64,000 nt of DNA from a virus: positions 1-64,000 of IMG/VR virus record IMGVR_UViG_3300048930_000528; one strand, given 5' to 3'. The position numbers and the translations under genes were made by a program. Numbering within the stretch: position 1 is the first letter of the stretch; the number at the start of each line of letters is the position of its first letter. This document shows positions 17,644-24,906 of the stretch, piece after piece. Under the pieces are notes generated by a model. It did no database searches, was not told the DNA's origin, and worked only from the letters and a program-made list of their open reading frames with translations.

Positions 17644-17664
17644 TGGTGGGAAGCGTGTAAGCTC

Positions 17665-17693
17665 TGTTTTGAGGTAACAAAATAGAGTGTCAA
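17665..17693 (-). promoter_or_regulatory. Promoter-like element TTGACA-N17-AAAACA
   Basis: On the minus strand TTGACA (17693-17688) is followed after exactly 17 nt by AAAACA (17670-17665), upstream of the 80-aa gene. A near copy with the same spacing lies at 20974-21002. The -35 box is canonical and the -10 is not, so this would be a phage or host variant. Inferred from two matching copies only. Confidence 0.35.
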
Positions 17694-19300
17694 CCTCGGA
17701 TGCGGATGAGTTCCTGCGTCCCCTCTTCAATGGGCGCGAGCAGGTGGGGCATCATCGCATTGGTGATGATCGGGTAGGTGAGCGCGTCGAAAACGTGCAG
17801 GTGGTCGCTGCGCACGGGAGTCAGCGCGAGGTCCGGGTCGAATGCCTCGCCGGGCTTTTGCTCCTTCGATTCGAGGAGGTTCAGCATCGCCTGGATCTTC
17901 GTGCATCCCGCCGACACCCAAAAGTCGCCGGCACTGATGGCATCCATGAGGAGCCGCGTGCGAAGCGGCACGGAGCCGGCAAACTTTGGCGCAGGCCTTA
18001 CTTCAATGCGCGGGAGGCTCAGCGCGTCCACTACGGCGTTGCCAGCGGCCTCAAGCTCCGTCACGTCGAAGGAACCCGAGCCCGCCTTGAACTGGTTGAA
18101 CGCCGAGTTGTCCGAGATCCATACGTTCTGAAAACGTCCGCCAACCTGCTGCTGCCACCACGCCAGCCGGCGGAGCACGACGGGCATGAGCACCTCGTAC
18201 TTGATCCGGCGGCGGTTGATGACGACTTCGTCGAAGGCGACCCACTTCATGCGCTGCTCGATGGGCAATCGCTGGAGCATGACGAAGGCGTTGTAGACGG
18301 CGCCAGGGTCCATCCCGATGATGATGGGGTAGCCCACGGTCGGCAGAATCCATTCCGGGCTGTCGAGCGCCGGCTTCACGTAGCGCATCGCAATCCACAC
18401 GTCCTTGAAGATCGACGTGCCGCTGGGCCTGTCCACCCACTCGCCGCGGAGCATGCGCGCCGCTTCGACGGGGTCATGCTTGTAGAGCTTCTCCAAGCCC
18501 TCGATGTAGCCCTTGGGCAAGTTGTGCCTGTTGCTGGAAACCGGAACGTGGACCCGGTGATAGTCGGGGTCCCATCGGTCAGCCTTCTCGTCGTAGGCCT
18601 CTACCATCCATACCTGATGAACCCAGTGCTTCGGGCTGTCTGGGTTGCACGCGGCGGTGTACTGCTGAGGGCCTTCGATGCCGGGCCGGCGACCGACCTG
18701 AATGGCGACGGCGTTGAGATACTCGCGGCTGTCGCAGGAGGTCAGTTCGTCCCAAAGCACAAAAGACGGCTCGAAGCCGCGCATACGGTCGCGTAGCTGT
18801 GTCGCATGCGGGCAGGAAATTAGAACGACAAGCGACCAGCCGCCGTGCCTGTTGCCTATCCAGAGGTACTCGTTGTGCTGCGAGTCGTACTTCACGTCGG
18901 TGTACTCAAGGCCCATTCCATCATCGAGTAGGTTGCCGTCGGGGTCGCGATTGCCATCCCTCCACGTCGGGAGGATTTGGTTCACGAGCTTGTCCCAAAC
19001 ACCGCCCTTCGTGGCCATTGATCGAACACGAACGCCGATCAAGCAAAGCGCGTTCGCATTCTCGTAAGCATGCCTAACTAGCTTATGGCCAAGGCTATGG
19101 GTTTTCCCGCTTCCCTTCTCGCCGTCTGCAAGAATGAATTTTGCAGGCGAATCGAATATCTCCTGCTGCTCAGGCCCCAGCATCGGGCTCCACCCGCCAT
19201 CGTCGGACGTCTTGCGTGGTTTCTTCGGTGGCGGCGGCGGAGGTTCGATGACCTCGTGAAGCGCATCCAGCGCCTCGGCGTCGATGGGTAGGCGCGGCAT
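17690..19300 (-). CDS. terL: Terminase large subunit
   Basis: 536 aa from ATG 19300, which overlaps the upstream stop (TAATG). The ATPase has Walker A DGEKGSGKT (residues 59-67) and Walker B FVLWDE (180-185). The C-terminal RNase-H-like nuclease shows three acidic sites: GYPIIIGMDPGAV, NVWISDNSAF and DHLHVFDALTYP. It packages DNA into the prohead through the portal with its small subunit. Proline-rich residues 20-28 form a flexible N-terminal arm. The gene order TerS-TerL-HTH-portal is typical. Confidence 0.93.
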   Translation of the reverse strand: MPRLPIDAEALDALHEVIEPPPPPPKKPRKTSDDGGWSPMLGPEQQEIFDSPAKFILADGEKGSGKTHSLGHKLVRHAYENANALCLIGVRVRSMATKGGVWDKLVNQILPTWRDGNRDPDGNLLDDGMGLEYTDVKYDSQHNEYLWIGNRHGGWSLVVLISCPHATQLRDRMRGFEPSFVLWDELTSCDSREYLNAVAIQVGRRPGIEGPQQYTAACNPDSPKHWVHQVWMVEAYDEKADRWDPDYHRVHVPVSSNRHNLPKGYIEGLEKLYKHDPVEAARMLRGEWVDRPSGTSIFKDVWIAMRYVKPALDSPEWILPTVGYPIIIGMDPGAVYNAFVMLQRLPIEQRMKWVAFDEVVINRRRIKYEVLMPVVLRRLAWWQQQVGGRFQNVWISDNSAFNQFKAGSGSFDVTELEAAGNAVVDALSLPRIEVRPAPKFAGSVPLRTRLLMDAISAGDFWVSAGCTKIQAMLNLLESKEQKPGEAFDPDLALTPVRSDHLHVFDALTYPIITNAMMPHLLAPIEEGTQELIRIRG

Positions 19301-20004
19301 TATTTGGTGAGGGGCGTGAACCCGACCTTCTTCACTTCCTTGCCAGGCGCCGCCTTGGCCCTGGCCGCGGTGATCTTGGCCAGCATGCCGGCGCCGGACA
19401 CAGTGCGATCGTAGCCCTTGCCTATGATCTCGACGATGTCGGTGTAGCACTTCTGCCACTCGATGCGCAGCTCGTGGTCAAGCGTCTCGTCGCGCAGGTA
19501 CACGGTGCGGATGTGCTCGGCCTCCTCCATCAGCGAGACGTTGAGGAGAACCATCATCTTGTGGCTCATGTCCAGCGAGGCGGCAAGGAACCGGCCGGCA
19601 TTGGGTGCGAACTCATCGAAGGCGCGGAGCCGCTCCGTAGTGGCCTTGCTGATACCGGCTTTCTCCAGCCCGCCCCGGATCAGCTCAACGTCCTGCTTGC
19701 GGATCTGGTCGGCGAGGGCGCGGTCTTCAGTCTCGTCCCCAACAGAGGCGAGCGGGCGGCGGGTGATGACCTCCGTCAATCCGGGCGGGCCTACGTCCAC
19801 GCCGCGGGTCCACACGGCGCGCAGCTGGTCGTCCCTCGCAATGCGCATCCGCACGTGAGCGACGGTCGTGCCGAGCACTTCGGCTGTCAGTTTCAGGTCT
19901 CCGTCAGAGGCCTTCAGGGCTCGAATGAGATCGTTTCGGGTGATGGGCGGGAGCGTGGCTTCCGGCCCGGCCCGCCGACCGCGAGGCTTGGGTCCACCTG
20001 CCAC
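19300..20004 (-). CDS. terS: Terminase small subunit-like DNA-binding protein
   Basis: About 234 aa if it starts at GTG 20004; the frame stays open to ATG 20253, but that extension is a shadow of the overlapping upstream gene. The helix-turn-helix NDLIRALKASDGDLKLTAEV, then GTTVAHVRMRIARDDQL, matches small-terminase DNA-binding domains. A helical oligomerisation region follows (EEAEHIRTVYLRDETLDHEL). Its stop overlaps the terL start. It would recognise the pac/cos site. The start is uncertain, the role fairly secure from context. Confidence 0.65.
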   Translation of the reverse strand: MAGGPKPRGRRAGPEATLPPITRNDLIRALKASDGDLKLTAEVLGTTVAHVRMRIARDDQLRAVWTRGVDVGPPGLTEVITRRPLASVGDETEDRALADQIRKQDVELIRGGLEKAGISKATTERLRAFDEFAPNAGRFLAASLDMSHKMMVLLNVSLMEEAEHIRTVYLRDETLDHELRIEWQKCYTDIVEIIGKGYDRTVSGAGMLAKITAARAKAAPGKEVKKVGFTPLTK

Positions 20005-20429
20005 TTCGCCCCCAGCTGCCTCCTGATCTCGTGAATCCTTCTCGCCCTCGCCATCCTCTCCACTTCCACCGCCCTCCGCTTCAACTGGCTCTGGAGCATC
20101 TCCAGCTTGAGGTCTCGGTGTACCCGCTGGTTGGCCATCGCCAAATAGCGCGCATAGCTCTTCGATGCCGCCTGAAACGCTTTCTTCACTTCCTCCGGTG
20201 TCGGCAGCTTCCTCGTCTCGGCCTCGGTGATTTCCCTTTGGATTCTCTTCCATGTGCGATCGGTTTCGAGCAGGGCGGCAAGCTCCGCCTTGGTGATGGT
20301 GATGGGCCGCAGCCGCTCTAGGACGCTTTTGGCAAGGTTAGGAGTCGGATCAGGGGGAGAAACTCCTTCTCCCACCACGGGCTCTTGCGCAGGTACATGA
20401 ACCGTTTCTCCGGAGGTCTCTTCTGACAT
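19914..20429 (-). CDS. Helical protein upstream of terminase
   Basis: 171 aa from ATG 20429 (MSEETSGETVHVPAQEPVVG). The middle is helical and charged (TKAELAALLETDRTWKRIQR ... KAFQAASKSYARYLAMANQR) and the end is basic. It overlaps both neighbours by about 90-110 bp, unusually long for this genome, so one of the starts may be wrong. Function unknown; its position suggests a packaging accessory or DNA-binding role. Confidence 0.5.
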   Translation of the reverse strand: MSEETSGETVHVPAQEPVVGEGVSPPDPTPNLAKSVLERLRPITITKAELAALLETDRTWKRIQREITEAETRKLPTPEEVKKAFQAASKSYARYLAMANQRVHRDLKLEMLQSQLKRRAVEVERMARARRIHEIRRQLGAKWQVDPSLAVGGPGRKPRSRPSPETISFEP

Positions 20430-20743
20430 ATCAGTTCGTAGGATTTCTTGCGGTTTCGGTCTTGTGGGTTGAGCGGGTCGAAGCCGCAGGCCGCAATGAA
20501 TCGCTCAGCCTCCGGGATCGTGATGCCGTCCCAACTCGTGGACATGATGATCTCGCGCAGGCGCGGCGGCGCGATGCCGCTGGCAATGGCAAGCTCCTCA
20601 AAGGAGACGGCACGCACGTGCTTCCCGCGGATGCGGCGGCGCGCCATCAGGCGAATCATCGCCGGGGGCGTGGACGCAAGAATGCGCCACGCACTTGGCG
20701 CAGTCGAAGGCGGGCGGGGCTGCTTGGGTTTCTTGGCGCGCAT
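20318..20743 (-). CDS. HTH-containing small protein
   Basis: 141 aa from ATG 20743, coupled to the upstream stop (TGATG). A helix-turn-helix is visible in SFEELAIASGIAPPRLREII, followed by PEAERFIAACGFDPLNP, a common Xre-like continuation. The N-terminus is basic (MRAKKPKQPRPP). The last 37 codons overlap the next gene. A DNA-binding role in packaging or late control is inferred. Confidence 0.55.
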   Translation of the reverse strand: MRAKKPKQPRPPSTAPSAWRILASTPPAMIRLMARRRIRGKHVRAVSFEELAIASGIAPPRLREIIMSTSWDGITIPEAERFIAACGFDPLNPQDRNRKKSYELICQKRPPEKRFMYLRKSPWWEKEFLPLIRLLTLPKAS

Positions 20744-20967
20744 CAGAGGTTGCCCGAGGCCCATACCTTGCTGACGGTCGCCATCTTCTTCATGTCAGCG
20801 AGCTTGGCCTCGTCTTGGCAGGACGTGTCGAACAGCACCTGCCGCGTGACCTCTCCGGTCTGTGGGTTGGTGGCGAGTCCGACGATGATGTAGGTGTCGA
20901 ACACCTCCTGTAGGCGAGGGGCGACGGTCTTGGCGATCTGGATTGCTCCGGGGGATAGCTGGGACAT
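20743..20967 (-). CDS. First gene of the late operon, unknown
   Basis: 74 aa (MSQLSPGAIQIAKTVAPRLQ...). No recognised domain. It has a promoter-like element directly upstream and is coupled by TGATG to the next gene, so it probably leads the late transcript. Confidence 0.55.
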   Translation of the reverse strand: MSQLSPGAIQIAKTVAPRLQEVFDTYIIVGLATNPQTGEVTRQVLFDTSCQDEAKLADMKKMATVSKVWASGNL

Positions 20968-20973
20968 GGTCCT

Positions 20974-21002
20974 TGTTTTTACCTAATCAAATGCGCCGTC
21001 AA
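20974..21002 (-). promoter_or_regulatory. Promoter-like element TTGACG-N17-AAAACA
   Basis: Minus-strand TTGACG (21002-20997), 17 nt, then AAAACA (20979-20974), followed by ACAAGGACC and the ATG at 20967. It shares box sequences, spacing and an ATTTTG/ATTTGATTA stretch with 17665-17693. Probable start of late transcription. Confidence 0.35.
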
Positions 21003-21047
21003 GGTTAACTGCTCTTTACTGTTCCTCGTTTTGCCTCGCCTCTCAAA

Positions 21048-21056
21048 TTATCCACA
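21048..21056 (+). promoter_or_regulatory. DnaA-box-like sequence upstream of the integrase
   Basis: TTATCCACA, an exact match to the E. coli-type DnaA box, lies in the 241-bp gap between the divergent late operon and the integrase. A boxA-like TGCTCTTTACT is at 21010-21020 and TTGACA at 21141-21146. Only one DnaA box is present, so an origin is not demonstrated. The gap probably also holds integrase promoter signals and possibly attP. Confidence 0.35.
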
Positions 21057-21208
21057 GGCGGGGTGTTACAGTCTTTTGCTCTAGTTCTTTCCTAAATCGC
21101 TGCTGCTACGAGGCTAGCTTAATAAGCGTGTCCTTCTTAGGTTGACAGATTTGTACCATTTTGCACCCTTTTGCTTGTTCCTTCCTGTGCAGGGAACAGT
21201 TCCCGACG

Positions 21209-22282
21209 ATGCCTCGCCAGCTGACACTCAAGCCGAAGTTCACTCCGTCCCACCCGTCGGCGCCGTGGCGCGTGTACTTCCGCGGCAAGAGCTACTGGTT
21301 CAAGAACGAGGCCGACGCTGTGGCGAAGGCGAAGGATCTGCGTGGCGGCAAGTCGGACCTGACGCTGCGCGAGAGCGACGAGTATCGCTACGCGCGCCAG
21401 CTCCTCGGCCGGGTGCCACTGCTTGAGGCGGTCCGGTTCTACCTCGAGCGGAACCCTACCACCGATCCTACCATGACCGTCGGTGAGGCGATCACGGCGC
21501 ACCTGGCGCGGGCGACCGGCAGGCCGGACTACATGGAGAAAAAGCGATACTTCCTCGGGATTGTCTCTGAGCGGCTGGGCAACGAGAAGCTGGCCGTTGT
21601 CGGACCGGCAAGCGTGCAGGCGCTGATCGACTCGATGACGTCGAAGTGGGGGGCCAACGACGTGCTGAGGCACGCGCGCATTTTCTTCCGCGACTGCATT
21701 CGCCTCAAACTCCTCCGCGAAGATCCGACCGCGGCGTTTCAGGAGCAGAAGGTTCTGCCGAGCAAAGTCATTCTCACCGTCGAAGACACGGCGCACATCC
21801 TGAAGGTCTGCAAGGCACAGTTCCCGGAGATCCTGCCGGCAGTGGCGCTGCAACTCTTCACAGGAATCCGCACGAGTGAAGTGACCCGGTTGGAGTGGAA
21901 GGACGTGCGACTCGGCTCGCTGGTGAACATCGAGCCCCAGGTGGCGAAGACGAGCGAGCGGCGCGTGATAGACTGGTGGCCGGAGGCGCTGACGCACTGG
22001 ATGCCGGCCAAGGCAGGCGAGGGGCCTGTGACGGTTCAGCCCAAGAGCTACGAGGCGCACAAGTGGCAGCTCATCATGGTCTGCAAGGCGTCGAAGTCCG
22101 ACTTCAAGTTTGGGCAGAACGCCTTCCGCCACAGCTTCGCCAGCTTCGGGTGTGCCTACTTCCAGAACGCCGGCAAGGTCGCGCTCCTCATGGGGCACCG
22201 CGACGTGAACATGCTGTTCCGCCACTACCGCGACTACCGCACGAAGGAAGAGGCCGACCGGTACTTTGGCCTACGGCCGTAG
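21209..22282 (+). CDS. int: Tyrosine integrase (phage integrase)
   Basis: 357 aa from ATG 21209; an in-frame start at 21161 would add 16 residues. N-terminal arm/SAM-like domain, then a catalytic domain with Arg in FTGIRTSEVTRLEW, box II NAFRHSFASF, MGHRDVNML and the likely nucleophile Tyr in LFRHY. The residue three before the box II Arg is Asn instead of the usual His. It directs integration at attP/attB, supporting a temperate phage. Convergent with the small membrane gene downstream, divergent from the late operon. Confidence 0.85.
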   Translation: MPRQLTLKPKFTPSHPSAPWRVYFRGKSYWFKNEADAVAKAKDLRGGKSDLTLRESDEYRYARQLLGRVPLLEAVRFYLERNPTTDPTMTVGEAITAHLARATGRPDYMEKKRYFLGIVSERLGNEKLAVVGPASVQALIDSMTSKWGANDVLRHARIFFRDCIRLKLLREDPTAAFQEQKVLPSKVILTVEDTAHILKVCKAQFPEILPAVALQLFTGIRTSEVTRLEWKDVRLGSLVNIEPQVAKTSERRVIDWWPEALTHWMPAKAGEGPVTVQPKSYEAHKWQLIMVCKASKSDFKFGQNAFRHSFASFGCAYFQNAGKVALLMGHRDVNMLFRHYRDYRTKEEADRYFGLRP

Positions 22283-22285
22283 ATT

Positions 22286-22495
22286 TTAGCGCGCTGAGTT
22301 ACGCCCACCGTCGTAGCCGCCGTCGCCCCAGCCGCCTGACTCGCCCATGAAAAGGGTGACAACCAAGGCGAGTGCCATTCCGCCGACTACTGCGTAGCCA
22401 ACAGCCCGCCCTATGCGACTACCAATAGATGGCGCATCGAGTGCAAGGCCAACGATAGCAGGAATGATAACGAAGAGGATGATTAGGATCTTCAC
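22286..22495 (-). CDS. Small membrane protein
   Basis: 69 aa with two hydrophobic helices (MKILIILFVIIPAIVGLAL and GYAVVGGMALALVVTLFM) and a glycine-rich polar tail. Its stop is 3 bp from the integrase stop. It may be a superinfection-exclusion or lysogeny-conversion protein, but nothing specific supports that. The 144 bp upstream of it hold no gene. Confidence 0.5.
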   Translation of the reverse strand: MKILIILFVIIPAIVGLALDAPSIGSRIGRAVGYAVVGGMALALVVTLFMGESGGWGDGGYDGGRNSAR

Positions 22496-22639
22496 GGTTT
22501 TGTCTTAATTAGTCTGCTTTTGTGACGCAATACCGTGCGTGGATTCCGGCAAGGTAATTGACTTTCGGATACATCGGCGCGCGACAAAGTGCAATTCAGA
22601 CGTGCTACGAATCGCGTTGGCGTGCATGTGCGACAAGTG

Positions 22640-22873
22640 CTACGCCGGCTTTTTACGCGAGCTCGTGCCGCTTCGACGCGAGTCCTCCTCCGAAAGAATC
22701 TGCTCTAGGTCTGAATCTGAAGACTCTTCGGCAAGGATAAGCCTTTCGACCAAGTCGGAGAGGCTATCGTAGCCGCGGCGACGCGCCAATGCGCGGCCCA
22801 TCGATTTGACCTCTGGATCGAGTGTCAGCGTGATTTTTTCACGGAGGTTTTCACCTTTTCTTGGGCGCCCCAT
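22640..22873 (-). CDS. Ribbon-helix-helix repressor-like protein
   Basis: 77 aa: MGRPRKGENLREKITLTLDP gives the beta strand, then MGRALARRRGYDSLSDLVER as helices, the MetJ/Arc/CopG pattern. The C-terminus is acidic then basic. It is divergent from and homologous to the gene at 22955 (SLSDLVERLI versus SLSNLVERLI). A TGTACGTACA palindrome lies in the shared intergenic region, over the likely -10 of this gene. Candidate lysogeny switch protein. Confidence 0.7.
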   Translation of the reverse strand: MGRPRKGENLREKITLTLDPEVKSMGRALARRRGYDSLSDLVERLILAEESSDSDLEQILSEEDSRRSGTSSRKKPA

Positions 22874-22884
22874 CAGAGGTATTT

Positions 22885-22894
22885 TGTACGTACA
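22885..22894. promoter_or_regulatory. Operator-like palindrome between divergent RHH genes
   Basis: Perfect 10-bp palindrome TGTACGTACA in the 81-bp gap. On the minus strand TTGAGC is followed by 17 nt and TACAAA, so the palindrome would cover the -10 of the minus-strand RHH gene. Short palindromes of this kind suit RHH dimers of dimers. Confidence 0.5.
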
Positions 22895-22954
22895 TAACCG
22901 AACGGGCTCAAGTTTTTTCTTTACGCCTTATTTTATCCGTGCGTAATTCCGCCC

Positions 22955-23176
22955 ATGTCACGACCCCGTGTAAAAAAGGACGGCCGGAAGGTTACTTTGT
23001 ACATGGCCTCTGGGATTATCGCCATGGGCCGAAACACTGCCAAGAAGCGAGGCACCATGTCTTTGTCGAACTTGGTCGAACGCCTGATCATTGACGCCGA
23101 CGCAAAAGACAGGGCGAAGGCCGCCCGACGAATGGCAGCAGTAAGTAAGCCCGTTCAGGCCGTACATTCCGCCTAA
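22955..23176 (+). CDS. Ribbon-helix-helix protein (divergent partner)
   Basis: 73 aa: MSRPRVKKDGRKVTLYMASG, then MGRNTAKKRGTMSLSNLVER, the RHH fold. It starts the plus-strand early operon and is followed after 3 bp by the excisionase-like gene. Together with 22640-22873 it looks like a two-repressor switch. Confidence 0.7.
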   Translation: MSRPRVKKDGRKVTLYMASGIIAMGRNTAKKRGTMSLSNLVERLIIDADAKDRAKAARRMAAVSKPVQAVHSA

Positions 23177-23179
23177 GCC

Positions 23180-23401
23180 ATGACCCCCCGCGGCTACATC
23201 CACGGCGACACCGCCGCCGCGAAGTACCTCGGTCTTAAGGACCGCAAGGGCCTCCGCCGCTGGCAGGACGACCCGACGCTCCCTCTGCGCGAGCTGCTCA
23301 CGCCCCGCATCATCAACGGCCACCGCTACTACAAGGTGGCCAACCTCGACCGCTTTATGGACCCGGCGCTCAACACCCCGGCGTCCGCCACCCGCAACTA
23401 A
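23180..23401 (+). CDS. Excisionase-like winged-helix protein
   Basis: 73 aa with an HTH_17/MerR-like layout: DTAAAKYLGLKDRKGLRRWQ, then RIINGHRYYKVANLDRFMD, the classical 'wing then ..YY...LdrF' ending of excisionases. It lies near the integrase and at the head of the recombination operon, so a directionality factor or early regulator is likely. Confidence 0.6.
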   Translation: MTPRGYIHGDTAAAKYLGLKDRKGLRRWQDDPTLPLRELLTPRIINGHRYYKVANLDRFMDPALNTPASATRN

Positions 23402-23410
23402 ACCACCGAC

Positions 23411-24628
23411 ATGAGTACAGCCATAGTTCCCGTAGACGAAAATTCCGGCTCCTACTTCTCCAACCCGAGCAAGTTCGAGCTGATCCAGCGCGTCGCGAAG
23501 GTCTTCGCCGAAAGCCAGCTGGTTCCCGCCGCGTTCCAAAAGAACGTCCCCAACTGCATCATCGCCGTGGAGATGGCCGAGCGCATGAGCGCCAGCCCGC
23601 TCATGGTGATCCAGAACCTCAACATCATTCACGGAAAGCCATCCTTCGGCGCAGCGTTCCTGATCGGCTCGATCAATTCGTGCGGCCGGTTCACGCCCCT
23701 TCGCTTCGACGTGTCGGGCGAGGGCGACGACAAGACGTGCGTCGCGTGGGCGTTCCAGAAGTCCGCCGCCAATCGCTCCGAGGAAATCGCCGCCTGCGCC
23801 ACCCTGGCCGAGGCGCGCAAGAAAAACCTTCCGGTGCTGGAGTCCGCTCCGGTCTCGATCAAGATCGCCAAGGACGAGGGCTGGTTCGGCAAGGCTGGCT
23901 CGAAGTGGAAGACCATGCCCGACCTGATGCTGCGCTACCGCGCGGCCACGTGGTTCTCGCGCATGTACGCGCCGGACGTCGCGATGGGCATGCCGACGCA
24001 GGAAGAGGTCATCGACGTGGAGGCGCCGCCGGAGGTCATGCCGGATCCGGTTGTCCGCCAGCCGCCGACCAAGGGCATCGCAGCGGCCATCGCTGCCGCG
24101 AAGGACCCCGTCGTCGACGCCGAGCCGCCCGCACCTCCGGCAGAGGAAGCCAAGGCCGAGCCGCCGAAGGCCGAGGAGAAGCCCAGGCGCACACGCAGCA
24201 AGGCGGCAGAAAGCACGCCTGCGCCCGCACCCGAGAAGCCGGCTGAACCGACGCCAGCGAGTAACCCCGATTTGGAGGCTGCAACGCCCCCGCCCGCGCA
24301 GCCCCCGGCTGCTACGCCCGCCCCCGGCGAAAACCCCGCACCGGCGGCACCCGCCAAGCCGGCGGCGGAGCCTGCGACGGACCTCGGCCTGGATGATCCG
24401 CCCGAATTGCCAACAAAGCGCGACGAGCTGATCGAAGTGCTTGAGCGGCCCACCGCCAACGGCGTGGTCTTTGAGATGACGTTCCAGTCGGGCTTCGTGG
24501 CGTTCTGGAACGGCAAGAAGACCGACATTCCCAGCACCGGGTCGCTGGTCGACGTCGCATACGAGGAGCGCGTCAGCCCCAAGGGCCGGAAGCTCAACCT
24601 CGCCACCAAGCTCACCGTCGTCGCCTGA
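23411..24628 (+). CDS. recT: RecT-family recombinase (single-strand annealing protein)
   Basis: 405 aa. The conserved core (MAERMSASPLMVIQNLNIIH, GKPSFGAAFLIGSINSCGRF, KWKTMPDLMLRYRAATWFSR) is the RecT family signature. It is followed by a long Ala/Pro-rich linker (residues 210-320) and a C-terminal domain with DLGLDDPPELPTKR. RecT anneals complementary strands exposed by the partner exonuclease, here probably the PD-(D/E)XK gene two positions downstream. The extended linker and C-terminal domain are longer than in most RecT proteins. Confidence 0.8.
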   Translation: MSTAIVPVDENSGSYFSNPSKFELIQRVAKVFAESQLVPAAFQKNVPNCIIAVEMAERMSASPLMVIQNLNIIHGKPSFGAAFLIGSINSCGRFTPLRFDVSGEGDDKTCVAWAFQKSAANRSEEIAACATLAEARKKNLPVLESAPVSIKIAKDEGWFGKAGSKWKTMPDLMLRYRAATWFSRMYAPDVAMGMPTQEEVIDVEAPPEVMPDPVVRQPPTKGIAAAIAAAKDPVVDAEPPAPPAEEAKAEPPKAEEKPRRTRSKAAESTPAPAPEKPAEPTPASNPDLEAATPPPAQPPAATPAPGENPAPAAPAKPAAEPATDLGLDDPPELPTKRDELIEVLERPTANGVVFEMTFQSGFVAFWNGKKTDIPSTGSLVDVAYEERVSPKGRKLNLATKLTVVA

Positions 24629-24633
24629 GCCCC

Positions 24634-24906
24634 ATGCCATTGCGACTTCCTATCGCGGCGGCCAAGAATGTGGCCACGAAGTATTCATGCCGTCAGGTCA
24701 TACTGATGGCATGGGATGGCGAGCGAACGCACTGCGTCACCTACGGTAAGACCGCCGAAGACTGCGACCAAGCCGCGCAGGGCGGTAATCGGATCAAGGC
24801 CGCGCTTGGATGGCCAGAGTCGCTGATGGCCGAACCGAGCCGCGTAAAGAAGCTCAAGGCACGTATCGCTGAACTGGAGGCGTCTATCAAAATAGCCCAT
24901 GAATAA
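24634..24906 (+). CDS. Small conserved phage protein
   Basis: 90 aa (CRQVILMAWDGERTHCVTYG, GKTAEDCDQAAQGGNRIKAA, then a C-terminal coiled coil KKLKARIAELEASIK). Proteins of this pattern are common next to recT in phages, but without a defined function. It overlaps the nuclease start by 8 bp. Confidence 0.6.
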   Translation: MPLRLPIAAAKNVATKYSCRQVILMAWDGERTHCVTYGKTAEDCDQAAQGGNRIKAALGWPESLMAEPSRVKKLKARIAELEASIKIAHE

